Positions 54,136-64,000 of a stretch of DNA of 64,000 bases are shown piece by piece. Source of the stretch: Apostichopus japonicus. Taxonomy: Eukaryota; Echinodermata; Holothuroidea; Aspidochirotida; Stichopodidae. Within the stretch, counting starts at the first letter, position 1; each line of letters begins with the position of its first letter. The notes beneath the pieces are model-generated. The model ran no database searches and was not told the DNA's origin. It saw only the letters and a list, made by a program, of their open reading frames with translations. The stretch covers positions 21,763,611 to 21,827,610 of the forward strand of contig NC_092576.1 of assembly GCF_037975245.1 (NCBI RefSeq). The letters are read 5' to 3'. The position numbers and the translations under genes were made by a program.

Positions 54136-55510
54136 ACATATTACCAATATCACTTCAATAACACTGTTCTGCTGTTCGTAATTACGAAATAGTTTGAAAG
54201 GCTTTTTCGATGCGATCACCGTCCGATTTCTTTCCATGACTGTAACATCAATATTTTCTGTGAACAAACTAGGACAGAACTTTGGCAGATCTATACATGT
54301 GTTATGTAATCTCACATTGGAAAATTATGTTTCTGTGCAGCATGATATTTAAATTTCATTTACACCACAACTAAGTGATTAACAAAGCCGTAAAACATGT
54401 CGCAGAATCACAAATAGGCAAAATATTTAATGAAAATTATTAGAATAATAATTTGTAAAGTAAAACGAAGACAAATGCAGCTTGGCCATCTTTGTGCAAT
54501 TGCAATTTCCCCCCTCATTTAAGCTATATAATTCCTTCCCACCTTAATACATGGCCAGACCCTCACCCCTCCCCAGGTTCGAGCTAGCCGCAGGTTTCCC
54601 ACAATTTGATTTCAAATCCTGCATGTCAAAATTTATCAAGACGGGATTTCCCGCAATAAATTTCAGCGTTCAAGTTCAATGAAACAGATATTTGGAATGT
54701 GTAGCGATTAATGGCTAAACGATTGTATTTGGAAAGAATGTATAGGAAAAGCCACTTGCTTTTATTCTTATTTAGTTATTCTGTTTATTATCCATCTTAT
54801 CATCATCATGCACGTAAATTTCCTTGTGAGTATTTCCTTCTATGAAATAAACGAATGAGAAAGAATACTTGTGCGAATTCTTTCAATGTTTACGTTCATT
54901 CGTCATACATATGTTTTTAGAGAAACACCTTATTGTCAAGGGCCATAGTGCCAGAAGGGTGCATGAAGCCATTCAGAGAGTCTGCTCCCTATCCAGACCA
55001 TCTACATCAATTGGCAGTGAAGGTCAATAAAGGAGGAGACTGCGACGATAAGTTCCCCCTGGTTGTGACTTTCCACCAAAATCTTCCTCCTCTTAAACAA
55101 ATCAGCTCAAACAACCACTACATTCTCCTCACTTCAGACAGGCTCCAAGGAGCATTTCCTAAAGAACCCAGTGTTGCCTACAGACGTCCACGCAACATAC
55201 AGGACCTTCATGTGCGTGCTGCTGTTCCATCCCTTACTTCTAACCCTACACCCATTCAGCAAGTCAATGCAATGTCCTTTCTACGCTTCCGTACGATACA
55301 AAAATAATGAAGTAAAAATAGTTAGCGTAAGATTCAGGAGTTGTTAAAAATGTTGTTATAGAATTAGATTATCTGCCATGGGAAAGAAGAATTTGATCCA
55401 AACTAAGTCCTGACCCGAAATTCGTATGTACCAGCTAGGTGTTCATAAGTTTGAGTACCATACCATGGGGGGCTTGGGACTGGGGGCTTTGAACATTTGC
55501 AACCCCTCAC
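54136..55510 (-). repeat. inverted duplication G, copy 2
   Basis: Reverse counterpart of 49318-49895; interrupted at about 54330-55259 by DNA absent from copy 1, which contains the Penelope-like fragment. Confidence 0.8.
54936..55262 (+). pseudogene. Penelope-like retroelement fragment
   Basis: The frame reads FPLVVTFHQNLPPLKQI, then LLTSDRLQGAFPKEPSVAYR, RPRNIQDLHVRAAVPS. This is the conserved block after the polymerase domain of Penelope-like elements (PLVVTYHP.L, .FP..P.VA.RR.KNL.D.LVRA), upstream of where a GIY-YIG endonuclease would start. It ends abruptly at the duplication boundary (55262), before the endonuclease. Confidence 0.65.
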
Positions 55511-56109
55511 TGAGCTTGTTGACTGAATATGGTGGTGTATCAATATCACAAACTTTATTTTATTTGAGATCTCATTCCTGTGCAAAACCAATTGGCACGG
55601 AGAACTCAGAGAATATTTCTGTGTGTGTGCATCGTGTTGCAAACTTGTGATTTTGGACTAGTCAGGATTTAGCCACCTTGGTCAGAGATTTAATCCGTGT
55701 AAGCGCTATAACCTCTTCTGCAGAAATCCGGTCATGGTAGCGTTTAGCTAGTGAAAGCTTCTATCTAGACTTAGAGACCACATTACTTTTGTGATTTAGT
55801 GTGTACGTCAATGGGGCTTTTAATGGGCGTATGCTACCTTGTATTGTAGGTCTCCTCGGTTCCAGTGCCATTCCGCCAAAGCTGAAACCTATGGCGGAAA
55901 GGTATAATTTAGGAATGGATTTTTTTTTTCAGGAAAGTATCGATGAAACTTTCTTTGGTTCGCGTGGAAGGATATGTACACAGTCTTCAAACGTGACGGT
56001 TCGCTGAATAGACTGAATTGTAGTTAAGACAATATTGGAGATTAGATACAGTCTTCGATAGACGTGTTGAATAGTCTTAATTGGAAGTCCTGAGTGTCAA
56101 TACACTGTA
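55511..56109. other. non-coding stretch with one exon-like block
   Basis: A superb acceptor (gattttttttttcag, 55918-55932) precedes ESIDETFFGSRGRICTQSSN then VTVR and TGA on the plus strand. The upstream frame is open through the acceptor, so no splicing is forced, and no partner exon was found. Confidence 0.3.
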
Positions 56110-56660
56110 TTCAAATATATAAGAGTTGATTGAATAAATCAAATAACTTTAGGTTGATTGTTTATTAAAAAGATCGAATTTGTGGATTTTGCAGTCCTAG
56201 TTACAGTAGTGTGAAGCGAAGTAATATACATTGCATATAGGCCTACAGTGCACCCACAATAATGTGCTCTTTCTGCCATACAAAATGCCTTTCCCCCATG
56301 GTGGTAACATTGTGGAATGACACTTTTTCTATGGCAGAATGAACCGATGGCAGCATGACATGGTCCCGGTGTACTCTAGTCCTATCTATAGAGAGCAATG
56401 TAACTCTGGCCTAGTCCAAGGACTTCAATAGCAATACTCAATGATCCAACGCCAGCAGGAAGTAAAAACATTTCATACTGTATGCTCAACCTAAGCATGT
56501 TAGGTCTAGGCCTATAGTAGCTGAAGTGTGGCATTAGGCCTAGCCAATGACTTTCAAATATACTTTGATCAAATATAGTAATTGAAATCCTAGTACTCTT
56601 TAAGTACTCTGGAGTTATATCCTGTTCTGGAATATTGTGGATACATTCCCTCATACAAAT
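56110..56660. repeat. segmental duplication C, copy 2
   Basis: Uninterrupted version of 6111-6460 plus 8737-8800. No gene. Confidence 0.8.
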
Positions 56661-58020
56661 TAAAGCATGCAAATTGCATGTAAATTGTATGTATCTTGTA
56701 TGAAAAGGCTAAAACATGCAATTTGCATGCATGTACATGCTCTACACATGCAAGCAGGACACTTCGCCCAACAACCATTTCGCCCAACTGCCATTTCGCC
56801 CAACCTTACCATTTCGCCCAACCAGCCTGGTCATTTCGCCCAACCATCATGGTCATTTCGCCCAACCAGCATGGTCATTTCGCCCAACCTTATTTTTTAC
56901 TAATATTCAGTTAGAATAATATTACTTTTTTCTATTCCACTAGTTCAATTTGATTTATTTTGGGTTAGGTTACTTCGTAATAGGTAAATAAAAAAGTCAG
57001 GTCCGCTCGATATCGATCGGAGTAGCTGAGCAGTTATTTCGGGTATATATGGGAGGATTACACTACTTTAGGCGAAGTTACGCATACAATGGAAGTTATA
57101 TTATTATACAAACACAGGGGAATCGGTCTTCATAAAAACCTATCAAACCTAACCCCTAAAACACTGATCCATTCTACTGACTAACAATTCCCGAACGTTT
57201 CCTTATTAAATTGAAACAAAAATAAAACCCGTCCGTAATATTGAATTACTATATTTAATCAATGTAATCACTTTATCAATGTAACCACATATGTAATCAC
57301 ATATGTTATCAATTTAACCACGACTTCAAGTTTCCTTAATACTCGGTTTGTATCCCGTAACGTTAACATTTCCCGAACGTTTACTATATCAAACCTATCA
57401 AACCTAACCCCTAAAACACTGATCCATCCTCAAGATTCCTTAATATTCGGTTCGTATCCTGTAACGTTAACAATTCACGAACGTTTCCTTTTGAAATATC
57501 ATATTTAATCAAGGTTGGGAAATGACCATGATGGTTGGGCGAAATGACCATGCTGGTTGGGCGAAATGACCAGGCTGGTTGGGCGAAATGACCAGGCTGG
57601 TTGGGCGAAATGACCAGGCTGGTTGGGCGAAATGACCAGGCTGGTTGGGCGAAATGGCAGTTGGGCGAAATGGTTGTTGGGCGAAGTGACTAGAAAGCCT
57701 ACACATGCTGTTTTCATACAATTTACATGCATGCATCCAGGAAGCATGTATTTATGCCTGCATGTATTCGAATACATGCGTGTAATCCTTACACTAAGCA
57801 TGTATCGCAGCAATATAAGTGTCTATTGGGCATGTAACTTGGTGTATGCATGCATTTAACCAAACTGTCAAACATGTATTTGGACTTAGTTGTTTTATGA
57901 ATGCTTGTGAAGCATGTATTTTGGACTTTGTCATATTCATAGTGCATGTATTCAAATTTACAGTGCATGTATTTTGGACTTTGATCAATTTACAATTGCA
58001 CACATGCAATTAGTCAATTT
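56661..58020. repeat. CATGCA/CATGTATT-rich region hosting a foldback element
   Basis: Outside the foldback arms both flanks (56661-56759 and 57689-58020) are full of gcatgca, acatgca and gcatgtattt motifs, giving spurious Met/His/Cys-rich frames. The right flank has repeats of the form catgtattttggactttg at 57920 and 57967. Partly an imperfect outward extension of the foldback arms. Confidence 0.6.
56760..57688. mobile_element. foldback element 3 (FB-c) with 21/22-bp tandem repeat arms
   Basis: The left arm 56760-56891 is composed of units atttcgcccaaccagcctgg plus tc. The right arm 57511-57688 is the reverse complement with about seven units (ggttgggcgaaatgaccagg plus ct). Both arms open with cacttcgcccaacaaccatt then tcgcccaactgcc in outer-to-inner order. 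The 620-bp centre is AT-rich and contains a direct repeat of about 40 bp (57143-57178 and 57391-57427) and nearby cgtaacgttaac blocks. No clear target duplication. Frames such as FAQPAWSFRPT are translations of the repeat, not proteins. Confidence 0.85.
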
Positions 58021-59029
58021 GGATGTAATTTTATGGTATACTGTATATAGGATGATTATATCATATTTTATCACAATAAGTTTTGGTAGGAATGAAGAGT
58101 TTGATTATTTTTCTTTTCCAGATGAGCTCTTGACATCTTAAGATGCAAACAAGCATTTTTTCGAATTTCAGCTAGCTGGTTGTAACCTCATGCATTGGTG
58201 ATATATGTTATTAAATGAAGCACCCTGAAATATAAAGCATTGATTTGGTAATCTCCCATGAGTTATAAGGAAATGCCATTGTGTATTTAGCTACTGTACA
58301 TGCTTCATAATGTGCCTTGATTCCAACTTTACATACTGTGATGACAGAAATTTAAAAACTTTAAAAATATACAGGATGATGCGGTATGACTTTTTGAAGT
58401 TTATATTTGGTATTGCCTGCACTCTCAAAATAATTATTTTACCTCTTATACATTCACTAATGTTCACTAATGCATTACTACAATAAGTTGGTGAAAGTAA
58501 AGTGGACTAGTACTCTATGTTACACCCCTGGTAGTCAAATTGGGGTCACAACCCTTGTTATGGTCACCAAATGTTTTTTGGGTGGCCAAATGTAAACAGT
58601 CAATTGGAAAAATGTCAGCCAGTGTTTTTAGTTTACTAGGATTTCAAAACGCGCGTTCCAGGGACGCATCTGCCCGAAAAAGTTTCCATTCCGCAGATAA
58701 AAACTTATGTCCCCCAAGACAAACCTGTGTTAAAAGCACAAGCCAAGCTATGACCTTTACGTTCTTTTGAAGTCAAGTATAAACATCCCTAGATCACAAT
58801 TGCTTGCACTTTGAGACTAAATAGTATGGTTGAGGCCTATATATACACATAAACGAATTAAAAAAGATAAAGTTAGTTACAGTACATTTCAAGAAAATGT
58901 ACAAATTTGAATGTTCACCAAAGCTTGATGTTTTTCCTGTTCTGGTAGACTTAGCCTAAGCTAAGTTTAACATGCACAGTATGACTTCCTTGAGTACTGT
59001 AGACAAAAAAAAAAACTATATTTGGCATT
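58021..59029. other. non-coding stretch, nothing recognised
   Basis: No exon, RNA gene or shared repeat noticed. The open frame at 58540-58770 has no support. Confidence 0.4.
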
Positions 59030-60540
59030 ACTTTACATCGTGACTAACAGCAAAAAAGTCTTTGGATTGTTCTTTGCAAAATAACTTCTGTCATCCACCT
59101 CTACCCCCCCCCCCCCCCCAAGAAAAAAAAATAGAACGGCAACGTAAGTGTAATTGTTCTTCCTTCTGAGCACTGAACACGAGCCCTTCAATCTAATTAT
59201 TCAGGTAACTCTTGCGCCGTAGAATAAAGCGGTAAAGGTTTGACAAATTTCCAAAGAGATACGCAATGCCCTCTTGAGTCAAAAGTGAACGACAGCCATT
59301 AAGACAGAAAGAAAGATGAGAGGCTTACCACAGCAAGTTACAACAAATACTTTTCAAATTGATTTAACCTACTGTACAATGAAGAATAACATTCAGATTA
59401 CTATGAAATTCCTTACATATAGGAAATGCTTGTTGAAATTATTGTTTCACAACAAAAAGGTCATAACATGACCTAACCTTATGGATTTTGTGTACAAACA
59501 TATTGCAGCTTATAAATAGAATATATATAAACGATTGGTGTCTTCACACAGTAAAAAACAAAAACCACAAACAGCTCATTCACTTGAGCCTAAAATGACT
59601 GACTCTTCTAACTCATTGGGGTTAATTACATTCAAAATTTTGCAATTTTATGATAGGCAAATATTAAAAAGGTGGTACATGTAAACAAAAGTCTAGTATA
59701 CCCATAGATATTGTTTTACATAGCCAGTGGTATTTTGAGAGAGTTGTCAGAGCTGGTAAATATTGGGTCTCCATGCAAGCAAAAAACCTTTGACTACCAT
59801 ACCATTTACTGTACTCATGTTTATACAGTACTTATATTATGCATCTCTTCGACTGGTATGTACCGTTCAATGAACACAATTAGTATATATAAAAATTAAA
59901 TAACTATCAATAGAGTTTGAAAATCAATTTTTCTGCATTGTACTGAATTCACAATTTTATTCATATAGTCATTTATATCTACAGTGTTCCTGTTGTGTTA
60001 ATTTCTTTCTTTCTCCAAACAATACTGATCAGAATCAGCTATCCAATAAAAAGATTATGTTATACGTAACTTAAACAGGGCCCCCTGTTTCAATCACTTT
60101 TAATCAGATTGGGAACCTCAGCAATGTAACTAATATTCTTTGCATCAGTGAAATCCATGCACACACAAACAGCAACCAAAATCATACACAGAAATAAAAT
60201 ATCTTTGGTTAGGTGGTGCAACGTCAAGATTAATATGTGTTAATTTATTGTTGGATACATCATCCTTCGTCAGAGAAATTGGCAGTTTTTCCACGTTACA
60301 CACAAGCGCTACATACTGTACCTGCTACTGCATAAACAAAACTTCTGCTTTACAATGTGACTCACAGCAAAGAAGTCTTTAGCTTGTTCTTTGCCAAACA
60401 ACTTGTTTTCCACCCCTACTCCTCCCCTCCCCCCAAGAAAAAAATAATAGAATGGCAACTTAAGTGTAATTGTTCTTCCTTCTGAGCACTGAACACGAGC
60501 CCTTCAATCTAAGTATTCAGGTAACTCTTGCGGAGAGTGA
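59030..60540. repeat. pair of direct repeats about 190 bp long, 1.3 kb apart
   Basis: 59030-59220 and 60353-60540 share acagcaaagaagtcttt-type sequence, a poly-C run, and tgtaattgttcttccttctg followed by agcactgaacacgagccctt. Outer flanks differ, so they bound a 1.3-kb segment with no recognised gene between. Confidence 0.8.
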
Positions 60541-61099
60541 AGTTAAGAACAGGTTCACTGTCTTACGAGAAATACGTGGAAAGTCCATTGTGATTGCGGT
60601 ACACTCCGCACAATGACGTCACAGAGTGACCTGTACGTTCATGTGCTTTTTGCACCACGTTTCTGGTCAGTTCGAATCTGTAACTTTGATATCAAATAAT
60701 GTCTCTTTGGACTAAACGGGAACCACGGTATTGTTTGTGTACTATTTTCTACTAAAATACTTTAGACTAGTATGATCTAGCCCCCCAATTTTTTTTTTTC
60801 CGCCTCCAGCTATGCATTTTAAGGGCAGTTCCATGCTCCTAACTTTAAAGAAGCTTAATTGTATACCCTGCACATGTAATTTTGGTGGACTAGGCTACAG
60901 GGCTAAGATAAGGTATGGACCAAGACAGTAATAGTAATACAAATAAGATATACTGTAGCCTAGGCCTATTCAAAATATTACCCTACTAATAAAAAGTACT
61001 AGGTTTTCTGTAGGCAGCCTATAGCATTACCAATACCACAGGCTGTATACCTTTTTGTTCATGGTGGGAAAAAGTTCCATCATAACTGAATTAAAAAAG
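60541..61099. promoter_or_regulatory. isolated CRE palindrome in non-coding DNA
   Basis: TGACGTCA at 60614-60621 in cacaatgacgtcacagagtg. No transcript start is known, so this is only a candidate bZIP site. The rest of the interval shows nothing. Confidence 0.3.
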
Positions 61100-61384
61100 T
61101 CATTTTAACAACCTTTCAGCTCCATTTCCTTCATTGATTCCTTCTGTTGGGAGTTGAGTGGTACCAACGTTAGTAGTATTCAGACTAGTCGTATAACTAG
61201 TACTAGCTGGGCTAACGGCAGCACTAACATGAGTAGTGTCACTAATATTGGGCCTAACGTAAGGCATCTCATCACCATTGTCTAAATCATCTCACTGAGA
61301 TGAGCTTAGTCGCCACCATGTGGTTCGTGGCACACATTTAAACGGGTTGCTTGTCCTGAAATAGTCTCTATATTTAGAAGGCAT
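61100..61384 (-). pseudogene. 95-codon minus-strand frame broken by one TGA
   Basis: Starts ATG at 61384: MPSKYRDYFRTSNPFKCVPR, TTWWRLSSSQ, TGA, DDLDNGDEMPYVRPNISD, then a Ser/Thr-rich tail (SPASTSYTTSLNTTN) ending ERLLK-stop. The tidy basic N-terminus and a single internal stop suggest a recently broken exon or element protein. Not recognised. A LINE relic lies 130 bp upstream on the same strand. Confidence 0.35.
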
Positions 61385-61516
61385 TGTAGGCCTCAATATT
61401 GATCAACAAAAGTTCCGGAATTTTCTTAGAGCATATATAGAAGTAACGTCGTCCGTACTTACTCTAAAAGTCTAAGGACAAGGTCTATACATATCGCACA
61501 ATATGCACACAGTAGC

Positions 61517-61711
61517 CTACAGTAGTAGGCCTAGTAGTAAGTTGAGTCTCGTGTATCCGACATGCTCAGTGATTAACCTCCGCCATGTATCATGATCTTG
61601 CGCAAGGTTTATTGCTTCTTCGAAATTGTTAATATTAACGTCCTTAAATTGCGACTTTATTTTTCCAAGCAAGGTAGTCACAGGCCTTCCTACTGGTTTA
61701 GTACAGTACAA
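61517..61711 (-). pseudogene. C-terminal fragment of a LINE reverse transcriptase ORF
   Basis: GRPVTTLLGKIKSQF, then NNFEEAINLAQDHDTWRRLI, matches the C-terminal GRP..T......DL......A..LAQDR..WR.L signature found after the polymerase domain in many non-LTR retrotransposons. Only about 55 codons remain. Confidence 0.6.
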
Positions 61712-62363
61712 TATACTATTTTACGTTGGTCGAAGTTAAGTTAACATTGCTGTCGACAACATGAATATGCATAATGACCGACCGTACCGCAGACGGCATG
61801 CACGGTACGTTTATTCATTATTTTTTAATTTTGTCTGGTCTTCTAAAGCGGAGAAAAAGGATACCAAAAAAAAGGAACCCACAATTTCTACATAAATTTA
61901 TTTTAATTAATTACACCTGTCCTGTTTCACCCACGAAACACGAACCAAATAGATTCGTTTCGTGTTAAATGTATTACAGTTCACATTTACAAGGAACATT
62001 ACTCGGGACTCTATCAATTTCGGCGGTAAAACTTATACACTTTCAAAGATAGTTACAGTATATATAGATATCGGAAGACATCAGTGGCGTGTTGTCGGTA
62101 TCATCTTTCTTCTGAAATTTGCTTGTTTTTTACTCACTTTAGTGAACACCTCCTGTCGCGTTCACTCTAGTATCAAGGTTTATTGTTTCTGTCAACGGAT
62201 CTAGTGTTTAAAGCAGTTTGGATTCATTATTTCCAGTGATTTAGTTGAGTGCATTTTTCGAATTTCAACTTTTCGGTCATGTTGTAGTAGCCTATACTAT
62301 AGCCTACCACTTGCATTATACCACTTGCATTGTACGTGGTTCAGTACGTTAGTCGTTTACCAG
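61712..62363. other. upstream region of the plus-strand gene
   Basis: No exon is certain. The frame used by exon 62364-62469 stays open back to a TAG at 62202 without an ATG, so either an acceptor at 62362-62363 (gtcgtttaccag) or a non-coding first exon is implied. Confidence 0.4.
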
Positions 62364-62469
62364 CAAGAGAAGAAGTGCAAATATGTTGGAAGCTTGCTGG
62401 GAACCGAAGAAGATGAGCTCAGGAGAGAGTTACAACGGTATCAACGTATGCCCCAACCAAAATTACCAT
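62364..62469 (+). CDS. plus-strand gene, exon 1 of 3 in window
   Basis: Ends at a consensus donor (GTAAGTAATG). In the frame that continues through the next exons it reads QEKKCKYVGSLLGTEEDELR then RELQRYQRMPQPKLP and one nucleotide (T). If the exon begins at the acceptor gtcgtttaccag, it is internal; if it is the first exon, translation would start at the in-frame ATG at 62448 (MPQPKLP). An out-of-frame ATG at 62383 would run into a stop in exon 2. The acidic/basic helix suggests a coiled segment. Gene not recognised. Confidence 0.6.
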
Positions 62470-62899
62470 GTAAGTAATGTTTTTGCATGCTCTCATAATG
62501 TTTAAATTTTTTTCTTTATTTTAATTAGGCCTAGGCCTACTTTGGTTTTTTTTGTACTTATCCTGAAAAACTAAAAGACGTGCAATGTAAGATTAGAAGC
62601 TACATCATTCATTGGAAGGATCATGCATCACGGAAGGTCAAATTGATAATATATTGTTTCTGAAATTGTTTGGTCCAAATATGAACTGCAAATGCTCCAT
62701 TGATAATTGTGATGCATTAAGATAAACCTTCAATTTTGTTGTTCTGGTTACACGCATCATTTCAGCTGTGTCACCTCTTCTGTCTTACAATTGTTTTCTT
62801 TGATATATGGACATATTTTGACAGAATAAAGCTAGTTTTAACAAACATTTTCAATTTATGTCAAGAAGATTTCACAGAACCTTTGCTCTTTCCTTACAG

Positions 62900-62985
62900 C
62901 AGTCACTTGTGAGGAACTGCATTTCTTGAAATGCTTGACAGGTGCATTGGAATGCCAACAAGCCTTCCTTGGCAACAAGAAACAG
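62900..62985 (+). CDS. plus-strand gene, exon 2
   Basis: Strong acceptor (ctttgctctttccttacag), donor GTTAGA. CA completes a serine codon from exon 1, then 28 codons: VTCEELHFLKCLTGALECQQ, AFLGNKKQ, ending in phase 0. Three cysteines. The exact phase fit with both neighbours is the main evidence. Confidence 0.7.
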
Positions 62986-63449
62986 GTTAGATTTTTGTAG
63001 TATTTTATAAATATGCATCCTGCAAAGATTTCCAAAAAACTGCCTCATCAGTAGCAATTTCAACCAGAAATTTCTTTAATCAGCAAAAAGAAACGGTTTG
63101 TGTTTGAAAGTCAATGTCCAAGTTTAAAGGAAATTCAAATATAAACCACTGTACAGAGAGTAATGTAAAATGTCATTATTGTTCATATTTAAACTTAAAG
63201 TAGTAGAGGTGTTGGGGAAGTGATGTTGATATACCATGTAAATTGTACCATCTTTGCTTTGTTTCTCTTTTTGCTTTTGTTTTTATATGCTGCAAGGGCT
63301 TGAATCAGAACAATTGATAGAACTCTTTGAATAATACTCCCTCATTTAAAGGGAAGAATGACACTCCACAGCCATGTATCCATCATCTTTCCTCTAGGCC
63401 TGAGGTTGCTTATAACTTTAATAAAAGTTGTTCATACTTTTTCTTACAG

Positions 63450-63566
63450 ACAAGTTTTTCAGACCCAGAATTTTCATTTTTGGATGGCATTGCATTTGCA
63501 CCATCAGAGACATCGGTTGAAGAAGACAGTTTTGTCCAAGAATGCGAGAGTAGTGAAACTTTTGAG
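63450..63566 (+). CDS. plus-strand gene, exon 3
   Basis: Acceptor cattactttttcttacag-like (tcatactttttcttacag), donor GTATGTC. 39 codons, phase 0 to phase 0: TSFSDPEFSFLDGIAFAPSE, TSVEEDSFVQECESSETFE. Acidic and Ser-rich, probably disordered. The gene continues to the right of the window. Confidence 0.7.
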
Positions 63567-64000
63567 GTATGTCACATATAGTCATCCAATTATGCTGGCA
63601 TTTTTTGCCATTTGAAAAGGATTGTCCAGCCAAAAGTTATATCAAAGAGTACTATAATCTGAACATTCTGGTGAAACTTACATTCAAATCTACTGCTACG
63701 TTCTCGAATATTGACATTTGAAGTTTTCAAATTTTGTACCAAGAATAGACTTGAAGCATACAGGTGTGATATCATAGCCTAGGTGCACACTCAGGAATAA
63801 GTTTTTTGTTCACTTCACAAACAAATTTCTATGCCAAAATTTGAATCATTCATAATGTAAATGCATCACATGTATGCATTGGCATTTAATTCCCATCTCC
63901 ATTGGGCAAACAATCAAGTTTGCTTCGATTTCAATTTGGTAGGCCCAATTCGACCAGGGTAGGATACATGACTAAGCTTCAGCTGAACTTACTCGTTTTA
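63567..64000. other. intron of the plus-strand gene, to window edge
   Basis: No acceptor followed by an open frame in phase was recognised before 64000. Confidence 0.5.

Noticed and set aside
56667-56919. Frames with FAQPAWSFRPT-type repeats
   Set aside because: The repeat is open in several frames and on both arms; it is foldback-arm DNA, not a protein repeat.
1-64000. CRISPR arrays, operons, prophage or bacterial defence systems
   Set aside because: The sequence is eukaryotic: introns, LINEs, SINEs and hAT-type elements. Tandem repeats present lack the unique equal-length spacers of CRISPR arrays.

Overview
The window is eukaryotic nuclear DNA. It is AT-rich, has GT/AG-spliced exons and no operons, is dense with transposons and simple repeats, and has no long open frame except one retrotransposon ORF. 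The transposon mix (CR1-like, L2-like, Tx1-like and Penelope-like retroelements, tRNA-derived SINEs, hAT-type miniature elements, foldback elements with tandem-repeat arms) and a split leucine-rich-repeat (LRR) gene suggest a marine invertebrate, probably a deuterostome such as an echinoderm. That placement is inference.

The main host signal is a minus-strand LRR gene assembled here from splice sites and reading phase. Exons at 43408-43616, 39246-39322, 35274-35329, 24175-24210, 23517-23540, 19450-19628, 18522-18598, 13259-13317 and 12788-12907 (possibly 12168-12224) join without breaking frame (837 nt, 279 codons). The architecture repeats: a long LRR exon ending in LKEL at phase 2, then a 77-nt exon, then a 56-59-nt exon with the pattern LN(L/V)Q(T/S)G(R/Q)W. 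This occurs at 43.4/39.3/35.3 kb and again at 19.5/18.5/13.3 kb. A further long LRR exon at 1165-1373 is a paralogue of the one at 43.4 kb. The family looks like the LRR part of an NLR-type immune receptor, but no NACHT domain is seen, so the identity is tentative. A second gene lies on the plus strand at the right edge (exons 62364-62469, 62900-62985, 63450-63566, continuing outside the window); it is not recognised. Remnants of minus-strand genes, including a broken THAP-like domain, lie at 28-32 kb inside an intron of the LRR gene.

Layout: 0.9-8.3 kb is repeated, with gaps, at 43.2-49.3 kb (same orientation, offset 41-42 kb), which indicates an old tandem duplication containing one LRR exon. 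A second direct duplication joins 20.5-22.2 kb and 35.4-38.0 kb. Inverted copies join 4.9-5.3/38.4-38.7 kb, 41.1-41.5/50.1-51.2 kb and 49.3-49.9/54.1-55.5 kb. Comparing copies gives empty sites that define insertions: a 317-bp hAT-type element with an 8-bp target duplication (20.8 kb), a 431-bp element with an 8-bp duplication (52.2 kb), a CR1-like LINE (52.9 kb), an L2-like LINE (36.7 kb) and a Tx1-like LINE (2.1 kb).

Three foldback-type elements are present: 9.95-11.86 kb, 32.02-32.73 kb and 56.76-57.69 kb. Each has long inverted arms built from short repeats; the first two also have target-site duplications. 3.5-4.7, 22.5-23.5, 24.6-25.9, 30.5-31.7, 32.7-34.7, 41.5-43.2 and 58.0-59.0 kb hold nothing I can name.
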